From Algoriphagus vanfongensis DSM 17529 (GTDB taxonomy: Bacteria > Bacteroidota > Bacteroidia > Cytophagales > Cyclobacteriaceae), in contig NZ_AUBX01000017.1 of assembly GCF_000429465.1 (NCBI RefSeq), positions 166,094 through 230,093 on the forward strand: a DNA stretch of 64,000 nt. The letters run 5' to 3'. The notes below the pieces were generated by a model that did not search any database, was not told where the DNA came from, and saw only the letters and a list, made by a program, of their open reading frames with translations. Of this stretch, positions 35,830 through 44,065 are shown one piece after another (position 1 is the stretch's first letter; the number at the start of each line of letters is the position of its first letter). The translations under genes were made by a program, and so were the position numbers.

Positions 35830-36218
35830 TTCACAATTTCTGAGAGATTCCAAAAACACTCTTTAATTTTAAATTATTTATTAAAATTTCAAATTGATTT
35901 AAAGAACTATTGACTTACTATATCCAGTTTTAAATAATAACCAATTATGTATATGAAATGATGTTATCCAAGTGAATTTAAGTTAAACAATTAATCAGTT
36001 AATAAAATCGATCTAAGTTTATAAAAAGTGAATTTGGATAAAATGAGTTTTAGAAACAGGATATCAATCCTATTTGAATTATTTTGGCTTTATTTAAATG
36101 CTTGCGGTTAGGATACAGGACTAACCTAATCATTTTCGGACATAGGGATTTATGCACCTCGTCCGTCTTGTGCCCCTCGTATTTAAGATTTTGAAAAATC
36201 AGGACTATTCAAATGAAT
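35830..36218. other. AT-rich gap between metal cargo and integration module
   Basis: About 390 bases, strongly AT-rich, with no gene seen. Near 36151-36180 there is a CACCTCGTCCGTCTTGTGCC run that resembles the CACCTCGTACCTCTCGTTCC sequence near 37389-37408. The first copy lies just past the stop of the primase-like gene and the second just before that gene, so they flank it. Confidence 0.4.
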
Positions 36219-37238
36219 TCAAATATTTGGATTATTAAGTGAAAAATCATTTACATCTTTAAAGCCTTTAAAAAAAGATCTTTGATCCGAAATGTCGGTA
36301 GTAACCTTCCAAATCTGTTTTTCCTCTGAGGGATTGATTCCAAGGTTATCTATCAGCTTTCCTATTTTGTCCCTATTTCCTTTTAAGGCATTCAAATTCC
36401 AATCTGTTGTCAATTTATTTTCATGGCAATAGTGATACAGCTGAGCTATTTTTATGAATGAAATGGTAAAATTCTCACCGGTAACATCATTATCAAGATA
36501 TAAGTCGATATTTTCTTTTTCTTTCAAAATATCAAGGATTAAGCGAAAGCTGAGATTCGCTGTGCTATTCAGTATAATAGCCTTAAAATCAGATGCTTCT
36601 GACAGTTTCAGGTAACTGAGAAAATCAAACCAGCCTTCGAAAACTTTTATTCTTTTTGGTTTTCCTAGGATTTGGATTGAAATGCCACCACCTAAGATGT
36701 TTCCTTTGAATATCGAAGATCTCAGCACCCAACCGGCAGATTCATTAGGGAAGCCCACCGCGAAATAGCTTTTGCCCTTGTTCTTCCAATGAATCTCTTT
36801 TGCAAAAGCTAAAATTTCATTGGGTTCAAGACCTCGAGACCTAATGTAATTCACCAAGGCGGGATGAGAGATTGTATTAATACCATCAATCTCAATTTTA
36901 GGAGCAGTTTGAGTCTTTTTTTTTGGAGGAATAATATTGGTTGGAATGGATCCAGCTAGTCTTTGAATTGATTGAGGAAAGGTCATATTCTCAAAAACTT
37001 GAACGGCTTCAATAATATCTCCTCCTCTTCCAGCAGAATGATCATACCAAACATTTGCTTGGTCATCCACGGCAATGGATCCAGTTCTTTGGCTCAAAAA
37101 TCCAAAAAAATGTTCCTTCCCTTGAATTCCCTCATATTTGAGAAGCCCAGAATTCACTAGCCCGTGGAAGTAATTTATTATAGGGAAATCACGTTTGATG
37201 CGCTCTGCTTCGCTTTTTACTTCATTATATTTAAACAT
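36219..37238 (-). CDS. Primase-like (TOPRIM) protein of the mobile element
   Basis: About 339 residues from the ATG at 37236-37238 (MFKYNEVKSEAERIKRDFPI); a longer frame starts at 37337 but adds a basic segment I cannot match. Early residues with YEGIQGKEHFFGFLSQRTGS and WYDHSAGRGGDIIEAVQVFE follow the zinc-finger-type primase pattern without the cysteines. A TOPRIM-like part follows: IKVFEGWFDFLSYL and LYLDNDVTGENF. Such proteins pair with RepA-like ATPases on Bacteroidota elements and may prime replication of the excised or transferred DNA. It follows the RepA-like gene in the same direction. Confidence 0.78.
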   Translation of the reverse strand: MFKYNEVKSEAERIKRDFPIINYFHGLVNSGLLKYEGIQGKEHFFGFLSQRTGSIAVDDQANVWYDHSAGRGGDIIEAVQVFENMTFPQSIQRLAGSIPTNIIPPKKKTQTAPKIEIDGINTISHPALVNYIRSRGLEPNEILAFAKEIHWKNKGKSYFAVGFPNESAGWVLRSSIFKGNILGGGISIQILGKPKRIKVFEGWFDFLSYLKLSEASDFKAIILNSTANLSFRLILDILKEKENIDLYLDNDVTGENFTISFIKIAQLYHYCHENKLTTDWNLNALKGNRDKIGKLIDNLGINPSEEKQIWKVTTDISDQRSFFKGFKDVNDFSLNNPNI

Positions 37239-37371
37239 ATTTATGCTTTTATATAAATGTTTATTTATACAAAAAATTGCACTTACTATTAATTTGGATA
37301 GTGCTATTTTCTCTTTTGATGTAAATCTCTTAGACACATCAAAAAGAAAAAGAGAGGTAGGAGGTAGTGGA

Positions 37372-37431
37372 ATTCGTACGAATCGTACACCTCGTACCTC
37401 TCGTTCCGTTCGATTTTACGAATCGGTCTGA
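37372..37431. repeat. Palindrome and repeated CGTAC/CTCGT motifs before the primase-like gene
   Basis: ATTCGTACGAAT at 37372-37383 is a perfect 12-base palindrome. It is followed by repeats of CGTAC and CTCGT/CCGTTCG, and by CGATT...AATCG at 37410-37424, which runs into the end of the RepA-like gene. A related CTCGT-rich run lies near 36155-36180. Possible replication iterons or operator sites of the element. Confidence 0.5.
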
Positions 37432-38450
37432 TCCTCGAGATCTACTTGCTTTAGCCACTTTCTGACGGCTCCTTCAGATACACCTAATTCTTCTGCAATT
37501 TTTACATTGGTGTAACCTTCTTTTTTGAGTTCAAAAGCCTTCGGTTTAGCCTGGGCTTTATTAATGTTGTTGAGTTGCTTTAAGTGATCTGATTCTTTTC
37601 CGAACTCTAAAAATTTGAATGAACTGAAATTGGATTCCTTTCCGATTCTGCAAACCAGAACATTCTCGGATGGGAATTGAAAAGCACCATATCGAACTTT
37701 GATTTGCTTTAAATATTTGATTGATGGGTCTTTTTGGCTTTCTCCCACTGCAAAACAGGAATCAATCAGATTGATAAAACTTTTGCTCCCCTGGATATCA
37801 TTTCGACTAATGGGAGCAAACAAGTTTCTTTTGGGAGTATGGGCAATTAAGAGAATTGACCAGCCATGCATCTTTTTTAAATTATTCAGCCGAATCAAAA
37901 ATGGTGTGGTGTTCTTGGCTTTTTCATTATCAGAAATCACACAGGATAAATTGTCAATAACCAATATTTTCGCTCCGGATTTTGAAGCTCGATTTTCTAT
38001 TTCTTTAAAAAGGAATGTCTCATACTCCTCAATATCCTCATCAAAACCAAAAGGGTTAATTTCTGCCCTTAGGAAGAGGTCACTAAAGTCGAAATGATCG
38101 AATAGAACATCCTTCTTCTTGTCATATTGCGCATACCTCATTTCAAATTGCTTGGAGGTCAGTTCCAGATCAAAATAGATCACCTTGGATGCTTTGAGCT
38201 CCATTTCCAAACCAAGTGTGGATTGACCTTTGGTGACGCTATCGATGATTTGAACTGCTAATAGTGATTTACCCTGGTTAGTATCAGCGAAGAGAATACA
38301 TAGCTCTTCTTCATACCATAATGGACCAAATATCTTTTTGGGAATAGGTTTACTTTTCGCTTCATCGATCCATTCATTGGCGGATTTTATGGTTAGAAAT
38401 TCATTTGGTTGAGACATACTTGTCCCCGTTTTTTGGACTTTGTTTTCCAT
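37416..38450 (-). CDS. RepA-like ATPase with C-terminal HTH
   Basis: A 344-residue cytosolic protein of the RecA-like AAA_25/RepA helicase group. The P-loop is ADTNQGKS in ILFADTNQGKSLLAVQI near residue 55, and Walker B is KILVIDNLSCVI. The segment IAHTPKRN fits the sensor motif region of hexameric RepA helicases. The last 45 residues form a helix-turn-helix (TNVKIAEELGVSEGAVRKWL) that may bind the nearby repeats. It probably supports autonomous or transfer-coupled replication of the element together with the primase-like protein. The gene lies downstream of the HTH excisionase-like gene in the integration operon. Confidence 0.82.
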   Translation of the reverse strand: MENKVQKTGTSMSQPNEFLTIKSANEWIDEAKSKPIPKKIFGPLWYEEELCILFADTNQGKSLLAVQIIDSVTKGQSTLGLEMELKASKVIYFDLELTSKQFEMRYAQYDKKKDVLFDHFDFSDLFLRAEINPFGFDEDIEEYETFLFKEIENRASKSGAKILVIDNLSCVISDNEKAKNTTPFLIRLNNLKKMHGWSILLIAHTPKRNLFAPISRNDIQGSKSFINLIDSCFAVGESQKDPSIKYLKQIKVRYGAFQFPSENVLVCRIGKESNFSSFKFLEFGKESDHLKQLNNINKAQAKPKAFELKKEGYTNVKIAEELGVSEGAVRKWLKQVDLEDQTDS

Positions 38451-38558
38451 TTTTCTGCATGTAAGAGTTTGAAAATGAATGCAGAAACAGTATCTTTAGG
38501 TCGTCAAATTGGATACTGAATCCACAAAAGAAATTGAGCGAGTCTGAGAGGGTTCGCT

Positions 38559-38840
38559 TTATTTTTTTCTAAGAATTCGCTGACGGCCAGCATTGAGAAC
38601 TTCAGATTTTTTGAAATAGACACTACTATTAATAATATGCTCTTTCAGAAATCCTTCTCTTCTCCAATTATTAATGGTGGTTCTGGATTTACCGAGGAGT
38701 TTCATTACTTCTGTGATTTCGATAAATTCGTCTTCTGTGTCAGAAGGCTTTCTTACCTCGGCTAGCTTACTAACAATAGCATCCGCTATTTCATTGATAA
38801 GTTGCCCTTTGTCTATAGGGCTCAAAATTAGATTTTCCAT
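38559..38840 (-). CDS. Excisionase-like helix-turn-helix protein
   Basis: About 93 residues from the ATG at 38838-38840 (MENLILSPIDKGQLI). A longer frame reaches 38960 and overlaps the upstream gene by 32 bases, but the shorter start gives the usual size for this family. The C-terminal half has an HTH_17/MerR-type motif: ITEVMKLLGKSRTTINNWRR followed by the wing residues SSVYFKKSEVL. Such proteins act as excision directionality factors or regulators in Bacteroidota elements. It sits between the membrane protein and the RepA-like gene, close to the integrase. Confidence 0.8.
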   Translation of the reverse strand: MENLILSPIDKGQLINEIADAIVSKLAEVRKPSDTEDEFIEITEVMKLLGKSRTTINNWRREGFLKEHIINSSVYFKKSEVLNAGRQRILRKK

Positions 38841-38928
38841 AATCGGCTTTGAATTTTGTTTCTGGCCGAATCTGATCAAAAAAGGGCTTGGATAGGTAAG
38901 GGGATAATATCCAAAAGTGTACACAGCT

Positions 38929-39765
38929 TTACAAATCCGTTCGTTTCTGTATAAAATCATCGATATCCACTGCCTTTTCCCTTAAGCCTGCATTTATAAA
39001 AATTTCTTTGACTTTGATTAGTTGCTCTTTCCTTTTTGCACTTAGGTTTTTGGAATTGGCAATCTCCGGTGAGATTTTAGAAAAATAATCTCGGATCCCT
39101 CTATCTGTACCACCAACTACACTTGATAACACCTTGTCAAAAGATCCGCTTTTAATAGTGTAGTCGCTTTGAAGTAGTTTTTGCTTCAAACCATTGAGAG
39201 TTCCCAGTTCCCCTAGCATTATTTCTATGGCAAGGAGTGAAACAGTTTTGTCATACTCTACCACATTGCATTGGTCTTCTTGGTAGTCATTTCCCTTTCT
39301 GAGATTTTCATAAAAGGATTCAGCCTCCGTGAGGTCATTTGTTTCAAGATTGAGAAATGCCTGGAAATTTTCCTTTTTGCTGCTAGGATCTATAAAAGTG
39401 AAAAAACGTTGAGTTTCCCTGAGGTTTTTCCTGGCTTTACCCATTACTACCAAAAAAGTCATCACAGATCCTGCCAGCACGAAAACTCCCAAGGCATATT
39501 TCAAAGCAGAAGGATGAACCAAGAGTATATAAACAACAGAAAGAAAAAGAATGGCTGCCAAGGTATATCCCAAAGCTTGAAGAATAATTCCTTTTCTCTT
39601 GTGAAAAGAAGCATAATCCTCAAAAAACATCTTGTTCTGATCAAAAATCTGCCAACCCGTTCTATAGGCTAAAATTCTTTCCTCTTCAGAGAGTTCATCA
39701 AAAAACCAGAATAACTCTTTTACTTTATATTGACCAAGGGAATTCTTGGTGTCAAAATTCTTCAT
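38929..39765 (-). CDS. Hypothetical membrane protein of the integration module
   Basis: A 278-residue protein with two adjacent membrane helices near residues 65-110 (LQALGYTLAAILFLSVVYIL and ALGVFVLAGSVMTFLVVMG) and large soluble flanks rich in charged residues. The C-terminal half looks helical. No family is recognised. It lies 12 bases after the integrase stop and is probably co-transcribed with it. It may be a passenger gene; immunity or exclusion functions are possible but unsupported. Confidence 0.6.
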   Translation of the reverse strand: MKNFDTKNSLGQYKVKELFWFFDELSEEERILAYRTGWQIFDQNKMFFEDYASFHKRKGIILQALGYTLAAILFLSVVYILLVHPSALKYALGVFVLAGSVMTFLVVMGKARKNLRETQRFFTFIDPSSKKENFQAFLNLETNDLTEAESFYENLRKGNDYQEDQCNVVEYDKTVSLLAIEIMLGELGTLNGLKQKLLQSDYTIKSGSFDKVLSSVVGGTDRGIRDYFSKISPEIANSKNLSAKRKEQLIKVKEIFINAGLREKAVDIDDFIQKRTDL

Positions 39766-39777
39766 TTAAAAATTGGT

Positions 39778-41091
39778 TTAATCCCAAGCCAAGCTCATGG
39801 CGTTTCTTTTTCGATCTTCATCTACTTCAACGTAGCGTTTGAAGCTTTTATAATCGGAATGTCCAGTTATTTTCATCACGACTTCTGCAGGAATCCCTTT
39901 GGAAAGGGAAAGCGTAACAAATGTTTTCCTACCAGTATGCGCACTAATCAGTTCATGCTTAGGATGTAAAGTGGCATGCCTTTTTGCTCCTTTGAAACGA
40001 ATGATTTCCACTGGGTCATTTATTTTGGCTAGTTCACAAAGCTCCTTGACATATTTATTTAGCTTCTGATTTGAAATCATCGGAATGGGAGAAATCATTT
40101 CCTTATACTTTTCAAGGATTTCCCTTGAAATTCTAGTTAAGGGTACCACCAAGGGTTCTTTTGTTTTAGTGGTAGTCAGTCTGATTTCATCTTTTTTAAT
40201 ATGCTCCCTTCTAAGTTGCCTCAAGTCAGAATACCGGTATCCAGTCACACAGCTAAAAAGAAAAATATCCCTGACCTGATCCAGACGCTTATTCTTTTTT
40301 AGGTCTAGAGTATATAGTGCATCAAACTCCTTTTGATTTAATGCAATCACCTCCAATTTCTCTCTCTTAATTTTGAAGGTTTTATATCCTGGATTGACCT
40401 TGATTCCTTTGAAAGTAGCATAGCCAAGAAATGTCTTTAATGTACTCAGCTGTTTTGCAATAGATATATTATATAAGGTGTGGACATGACCAGTTTCGGG
40501 ATTTACTACTTTCCATTTGATCAAAAAGTTCTGGAAGCTCTGCATAAAGGAATAATCCATATCCTCAAACCGAATAGGACTACGTCTTTCATCTTGGAAG
40601 TTCTTTAGGTGCTTTTTGAGAGACTTGTAAACCACCATACTCCCTTTGACCCGAGAAAGTTCATTCTCCTCAATGTATTTGTCGATGAAATCAAATACCA
40701 AATCAGTTGGTTCGGACTTTTTGATCATGGGCTTTTTAGACTCCTTAATCTTGTCGACAAGCATTTCAAGATTATAGGGAGTATCATTTAACCTAAAACT
40801 CTCCTCGATCTGCCGAACCTGGTTACGAAGTCTAAGGAGTTCATCTTGGTATTGGAGCAAGGTGTTCTTTTGAGGTACTGTGTCGCCAAATTGCTTCTCC
40901 AGTAAGCTTTTTTGTTTTGCTGTAATATCTTTGATTTCCTGTTTGTCAGCTGACCAGAGATCTGGGATCAACTTAATCCCTGTGGACATCACTTTTCTTT
41001 GACTAGCTAGGTGAATGACCAGCATTAAAGGTTGTTCTCCCTTTTTATTCTCTAGATCATGTCTTAAAATGAATTTTACAGTAGCTTCCAT
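39778..41091 (-). CDS. Tyrosine recombinase (integrase) of the element
   Basis: A 437-residue site-specific recombinase. The N-terminal segment (VKFILRHDLENKKGEQPLML and STGIKLIPDLWSADKQEI) is the arm-binding and phage-integrase-SAM-like part common in Bacteroidota. The catalytic domain has R in TGYRYSDLRQL, H-x-x-R in AHTGRKTF, GHSD, and the nucleophile Tyr in KRYVEV, the full R-H-R-H-Y set. The gene starts 170 bases from the tRNA-Ser 3' fragment, on the side expected for an enzyme that integrates the element there. It would also excise it with the HTH protein. Confidence 0.93.
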   Translation of the reverse strand: MEATVKFILRHDLENKKGEQPLMLVIHLASQRKVMSTGIKLIPDLWSADKQEIKDITAKQKSLLEKQFGDTVPQKNTLLQYQDELLRLRNQVRQIEESFRLNDTPYNLEMLVDKIKESKKPMIKKSEPTDLVFDFIDKYIEENELSRVKGSMVVYKSLKKHLKNFQDERRSPIRFEDMDYSFMQSFQNFLIKWKVVNPETGHVHTLYNISIAKQLSTLKTFLGYATFKGIKVNPGYKTFKIKREKLEVIALNQKEFDALYTLDLKKNKRLDQVRDIFLFSCVTGYRYSDLRQLRREHIKKDEIRLTTTKTKEPLVVPLTRISREILEKYKEMISPIPMISNQKLNKYVKELCELAKINDPVEIIRFKGAKRHATLHPKHELISAHTGRKTFVTLSLSKGIPAEVVMKITGHSDYKSFKRYVEVDEDRKRNAMSLAWD

Positions 41092-41160
41092 ATCCTCCTC
41101 TAATTAGTTGTGAAAGATACTGATTGAAAAAGTCAGTAGCGAATTCAGTAGCGAAAAAGT

Positions 41161-41262
41161 TGATCAAAGGTGGTCATATCTGTTCAAATCTGAATTCTAG
41201 TATGCTCCAAATGGCTGGAATCAATCATTTTTGACCACATTTAATCAGTTATGATCAAAAGG
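41161..41262. repeat. Possible integrase arm-binding repeats
   Basis: TGATCAAAGG at 41161-41170 recurs as TGATCAAAAGG at 41252-41262, next to the core site. GTGGTCA at 41170-41176 is inverted as TGACCAC at 41232-41238. Spaced direct and inverted repeats between the integrase start and the att core are expected for arm-type sites. The match to this integrase is inference. Confidence 0.45.
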
Positions 41263-41284
41263 TTCGAATCCCTTCCTCTCTGCA
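41261..41284 (+). other. Attachment site: 3' fragment of a tRNA-Ser gene (attR)
   Basis: The sequence GGTTCGAATCCC (T-loop) followed by TTCCTCTCTGCA (acceptor strand and discriminator G) is the 3' end of a serine-type tRNA gene. No D-arm or anticodon arm lies before it, so the gene is incomplete here. A tRNA 3' end beside a tyrosine recombinase gene, with a tRNA-style terminator downstream, is the standard signature of an integrated element. The intact tRNA should be at the far left end, outside this window. Confidence 0.75.
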
Positions 41285-41302
41285 TTTAAGGTTTTAATCA
41301 TC

Positions 41303-41336
41303 AAAGAGTTGCAAGAATAGATTGCAACTCTTTTTT
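41303..41336 (+). terminator. Strong terminator downstream of the att site
   Basis: AAAGAGTTGCAA (41303-41314) pairs perfectly with TTGCAACTCTTT (41322-41333) around GAATAGA, followed by more T. It lies about 20 bases after the tRNA fragment and was probably the terminator of the original tRNA gene. Confidence 0.88.
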
Positions 41337-41606
41337 GTTTTAGGTCACGATACTTTTTACACGTGTCCGAAATTCTGGAGTGGATTTCATAGAGTTGAAT
41401 TTTTAGTGGATAGTCCTTACTATGTGTGAATACTCTTTATGCCCCTTGGTTTTTGTTTACCTAGATTTGATAGTGAATCAAAAAGCGATGATACTCGGGA
41501 ATAGTAGTACTGTCTGTAAATGGATTCTTAATTACTGAAAATGAAGGTTTTCTGTTCTGATTTAGTAAATTGATAACAAGTAGCTTTCATTCTAAATTTA
41601 GTTTTC

Positions 41607-41972
41607 ATGGGAAATCCTATTCAATGGCTTGAAATAGCCACAAAAGACATAGAAAGAGCCAAAACGTTTTACGCTACGGTATTTGGATTGGAGTTTCAAT
41701 ATGTCGAGATGCCAGATAGTAAGATGTACATGTTTGGTGATCAGGGAGAGGTTGGTTCTGGGGGATGTCTTGTTTACTCAGAGTCAAGCGTCCCTAGTAT
41801 GGATGGTAGTCTGGTCTATTTTTCAACCGAGGATCTGGCAGTCGAATTGGCAAGAGTCGGCGACGCTGGAGGTGAGGTTTTGCTTCCAAAAACGGATATA
41901 GGTGAGTTTGGATTTTTTGCCCATATCAAGGATACGGAAGGCAATAAAATTGGAATTCATTCCATGAAGTAG
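41607..41972 (+). CDS. VOC-family (glyoxalase-like) protein
   Basis: A 121-residue single-domain protein of the vicinal oxygen chelate fold, with WLEIATKDIERAKTFYATVF at the start and the closing strand TEGNKIGIHSM. These two beta-alpha-beta halves bind metal or small electrophiles in glyoxalases and resistance proteins; the exact substrate is unknown. It is the first chromosomal gene right of the element, and precedes the ArsR-type operon by 138 bases. Confidence 0.82.
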   Translation: MGNPIQWLEIATKDIERAKTFYATVFGLEFQYVEMPDSKMYMFGDQGEVGSGGCLVYSESSVPSMDGSLVYFSTEDLAVELARVGDAGGEVLLPKTDIGEFGFFAHIKDTEGNKIGIHSMK

Positions 41973-42061
41973 TTACGGGTCTTATTATTCAAGCCGAGAA
42001 ATTTGTACAGCTTTTGACTTTTTGTAAGTAGTTCTTTTACAAAGAGAAATTGATTGAAAAC

Positions 42062-42092
42062 TTGCGTAGTTATTTGGCTTCATATATATTTG
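42062..42092 (+). promoter_or_regulatory. Bacteroidota-type promoter of the ArsR operon
   Basis: TTG at 42062-42064 and TATATTTG at 42085-42092 are 20 bases apart, an exact match to the TTG-N19-21-TAnnTTTG primary sigma pattern. The expected transcription start is near 42098, about 12 bases before the ArsR start codon. Confidence 0.82.
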
Positions 42093-42105
42093 TAGTCAAA
42101 TGACT
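42088..42105. promoter_or_regulatory. Probable autoregulatory operator of the ArsR-type repressor
   Basis: ATTTG-TAGT-CAAAT (42088-42101) and AGTCA-AA-TGACT (42094-42105) are overlapping inverted repeats that cover the -7 box and start site. A dimeric winged-helix repressor bound here would block transcription, typical of ArsR-family autoregulation. Confidence 0.6.
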
Positions 42106-42110
42106 TCATA

Positions 42111-42443
42111 ATGAAATTACGAAGAGATATTTTCCAGGCCATTTCAGATCCGACTAGACGGGCAATCTTGGTGTTGCTGACCTCCCAAGCGATGACTGCA
42201 GGGGCAATCGCAGAAAATTTTGAAGTAGCAAGACCCACCATTTCCAAGCATATTCAGATTTTAAGCGAATGTGATCTTCTCGAAGCAGACCAACAGGGGA
42301 GAGAGATATACTACCAGCTAAAAATCGAGAAAATGAAGGAAATCGATCAATGGTTGGAGCAGTTTAGAAAAATTTGGGAGAGCCGCTTTGATCAACTAGA
42401 TAATCTTCTCACGACTCTTAAAACAAAAAGCAATGAAAAGTAG
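42111..42443 (+). CDS. ArsR-family winged-helix regulator
   Basis: A 110-residue regulator with the ArsR helix-turn-helix: [19 protein letters not shown], then [20 protein letters not shown] as the recognition helices, and the wing QGREIYYQL. No metal-binding CxC pair is present in helix 3, so it is of the non-metal subgroup that partners SRPBCC genes. It probably represses its own operon through the operator over its promoter. It overlaps the next gene by 11 bases. Confidence 0.9.
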   Translation: MKLRRDIFQAISDPTRRAILVLLTSQAMTAGAIAENFEVARPTISKHIQILSECDLLEADQQGREIYYQLKIEKMKEIDQWLEQFRKIWESRFDQLDNLLTTLKTKSNEK

Positions 42444-42936
42444 CCTACTATTCGACTTTACAGTGGATAAAAGCACCCATACGGTGTTTGTCAATCGGGA
42501 ATTTGATGCGGACCAGATTTTGGTCTGGGATGCCTTTACCAAGCAGGAACTTCTTGATCAATGGTGGGCGCCAAAGCCTTGGAAATCTAAAACCAAGTAC
42601 ATGAACTTTGAGGAGGGTGGGCGTAGGTTTTATGCCATGGTAAGTCCAGAAGGCGAGGAGCATTGGTCAATTCAAGATTTTACCTCTATTTCTCCGATAG
42701 ACAATTTTCAATTCAAAGATGCCTTTGCGGATAGGGAGGAAACAATTAGCAAGGAAATGCCTTCTGCAAAATGGAATTTAGACTTTAGTGAAACTGCAGG
42801 GATTACAATGGTGAAAATTGCTATTGAGCATGAAAAGCTTGCCGATCTCGAGATGCATATTCAGATGGGCTTTAAAGAAGGCTTTACCGCGACACTGAAC
42901 GAGTTAGCAGAAATTATTTCCACCTTGAAAAAGTAA
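42433..42936 (+). CDS. SRPBCC/AHSA1-family protein
   Basis: A 167-residue START-like (AHSA1/polyketide-cyclase-type) domain with the family pattern [32 protein letters not shown], and a C-terminal helix [20 protein letters not shown]. These helix-grip folds bind hydrophobic ligands. It overlaps the ArsR gene, so the two are translationally coupled, a common pair in Bacteroidota stress clusters. The ligand is unknown. Confidence 0.88.
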   Translation: MKSSLLFDFTVDKSTHTVFVNREFDADQILVWDAFTKQELLDQWWAPKPWKSKTKYMNFEEGGRRFYAMVSPEGEEHWSIQDFTSISPIDNFQFKDAFADREETISKEMPSAKWNLDFSETAGITMVKIAIEHEKLADLEMHIQMGFKEGFTATLNELAEIISTLKK

Positions 42937-42940
42937 GTCT

Positions 42941-43303
42941 ATGAAAAGGGACAAAATTATATTTTGGACATCTACCATCATTATTGCGCTCTGGGAAGCT
43001 GTGATGCCGATGAGTACATGGATTTTTGCACCTGAGTATATGACTTTTGGGACACAGGCTTTAGGTTACCCGGACTATTTCGCATATGCGTTGGCTGTGG
43101 CAAAAGTTCTTGGTGTGATTGCTATCATCAACCCCAAAACTCCAGACAAAGTGAGAGAGTGGGCCTACGCTGGGCTTTCCTTTACACTTGTTTTTGCCTT
43201 TATCAGTCACGCTTGTGTCGATCAAAATGGGGGATATATGCTGATGCCTTTGGCTTTCTTGGCAATACTAGCTTTGTCCTATTTTTATAAAAACAAAATT
43301 TGA
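42941..43303 (+). CDS. DoxX-like membrane protein
   Basis: A 120-residue protein with four membrane helices and the DoxX-type pattern (ALWEAVMPMSTWIF, ALAVAKVLGVIAIINPK, GGYMLMPLAFLAIL). It starts 4 bases after the SRPBCC gene, in the ArsR operon. DoxX-like proteins take part in thiol and redox balance in other bacteria; a role here is inferred only from family and context. Confidence 0.85.
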   Translation: MKRDKIIFWTSTIIIALWEAVMPMSTWIFAPEYMTFGTQALGYPDYFAYALAVAKVLGVIAIINPKTPDKVREWAYAGLSFTLVFAFISHACVDQNGGYMLMPLAFLAILALSYFYKNKI

Positions 43304-43327
43304 TCTTTAAACTAAACCCGAAATAAA

Positions 43328-43735
43328 ATGCCTAAACAAATCTTTATCAATTTGCCGGTCACTGACGTAAACCGGTCAATGGACTTTTACACTGCATTGG
43401 GCTTTGTGAATAATCCTCAGTTTTCAGATGAAAGTTCGAAATGTATGGTCTGGAGCGAGGCCATTTATGTGATGCTTTTGAATCATGAAAAGTTTTCAAC
43501 GTTTATCACCAAACCTCTCGCAGATACAAAATCAAGCATTGCAGGGCTTTTTTCCTTATCTGTCGATAGTGTAGAGGAGATGAATGCTATCTTGGAAAAA
43601 GGCCTGAAGGCCGGGGGAGTAGAGCCTCATGAAATACGAGATTACGGATTTATGCAACAAAGAACCATTGAGGATTTTGATGGGCATACTTGGGAAGTGT
43701 TTTTTATGGACATGTCTAAAATGCCGGCTGATTAA
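43328..43735 (+). CDS. VOC-family protein
   Basis: A 135-residue vicinal oxygen chelate protein: KQIFINLPVTDVNRSMDFYT at the start and IEDFDGHTWEVFFMD at the end. The two halves are distinct from the VOC protein at 41607. It is the last gene of the ArsR-SRPBCC-DoxX-VOC cluster, 24 bases after DoxX. A detoxification or small-molecule binding role is likely, but the substrate is not readable. Confidence 0.85.
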   Translation: MPKQIFINLPVTDVNRSMDFYTALGFVNNPQFSDESSKCMVWSEAIYVMLLNHEKFSTFITKPLADTKSSIAGLFSLSVDSVEEMNAILEKGLKAGGVEPHEIRDYGFMQQRTIEDFDGHTWEVFFMDMSKMPAD

Positions 43736-44065
43736 AGTCTCTTATTCACCTAGATCCGGTCCGTTTTTGCTAAAGCAGGAAATGTTTTCAGTTTTCTTGT
43801 GACTTTTTATGATGTTGGGTTTCTAAATAAGCAGAGGTTGGAAGTTTTAAATTTCAATAAGTTCTTTTTTGCTTGAGAATCTGCTTAATCCCCTCCTTTT
43901 CTTCAAAGGGCATCTCAGCCCGATGAGAAATTAGCTAGCGATTTCAATTCAAAAAGACTTGTACTCTTGATAGTTGATTAGTTGAGAAATCGAGAGCTTT
44001 TTTTGGTTGATTTTTTGACTGAAAAGGCTTGGTTTCCATTTACCCATAAATGACTGAAATCAAGA
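43736..44065. other. Gap without visible gene
   Basis: About 330 bases between the VOC gene and a histidine kinase. I see no gene or strong hairpin. Confidence 0.3.

Noticed and set aside
1..41284. Insertion sequence or CRISPR array
   Set aside because: No transposase, terminal inverted repeats or regular short repeats were seen anywhere in the window.
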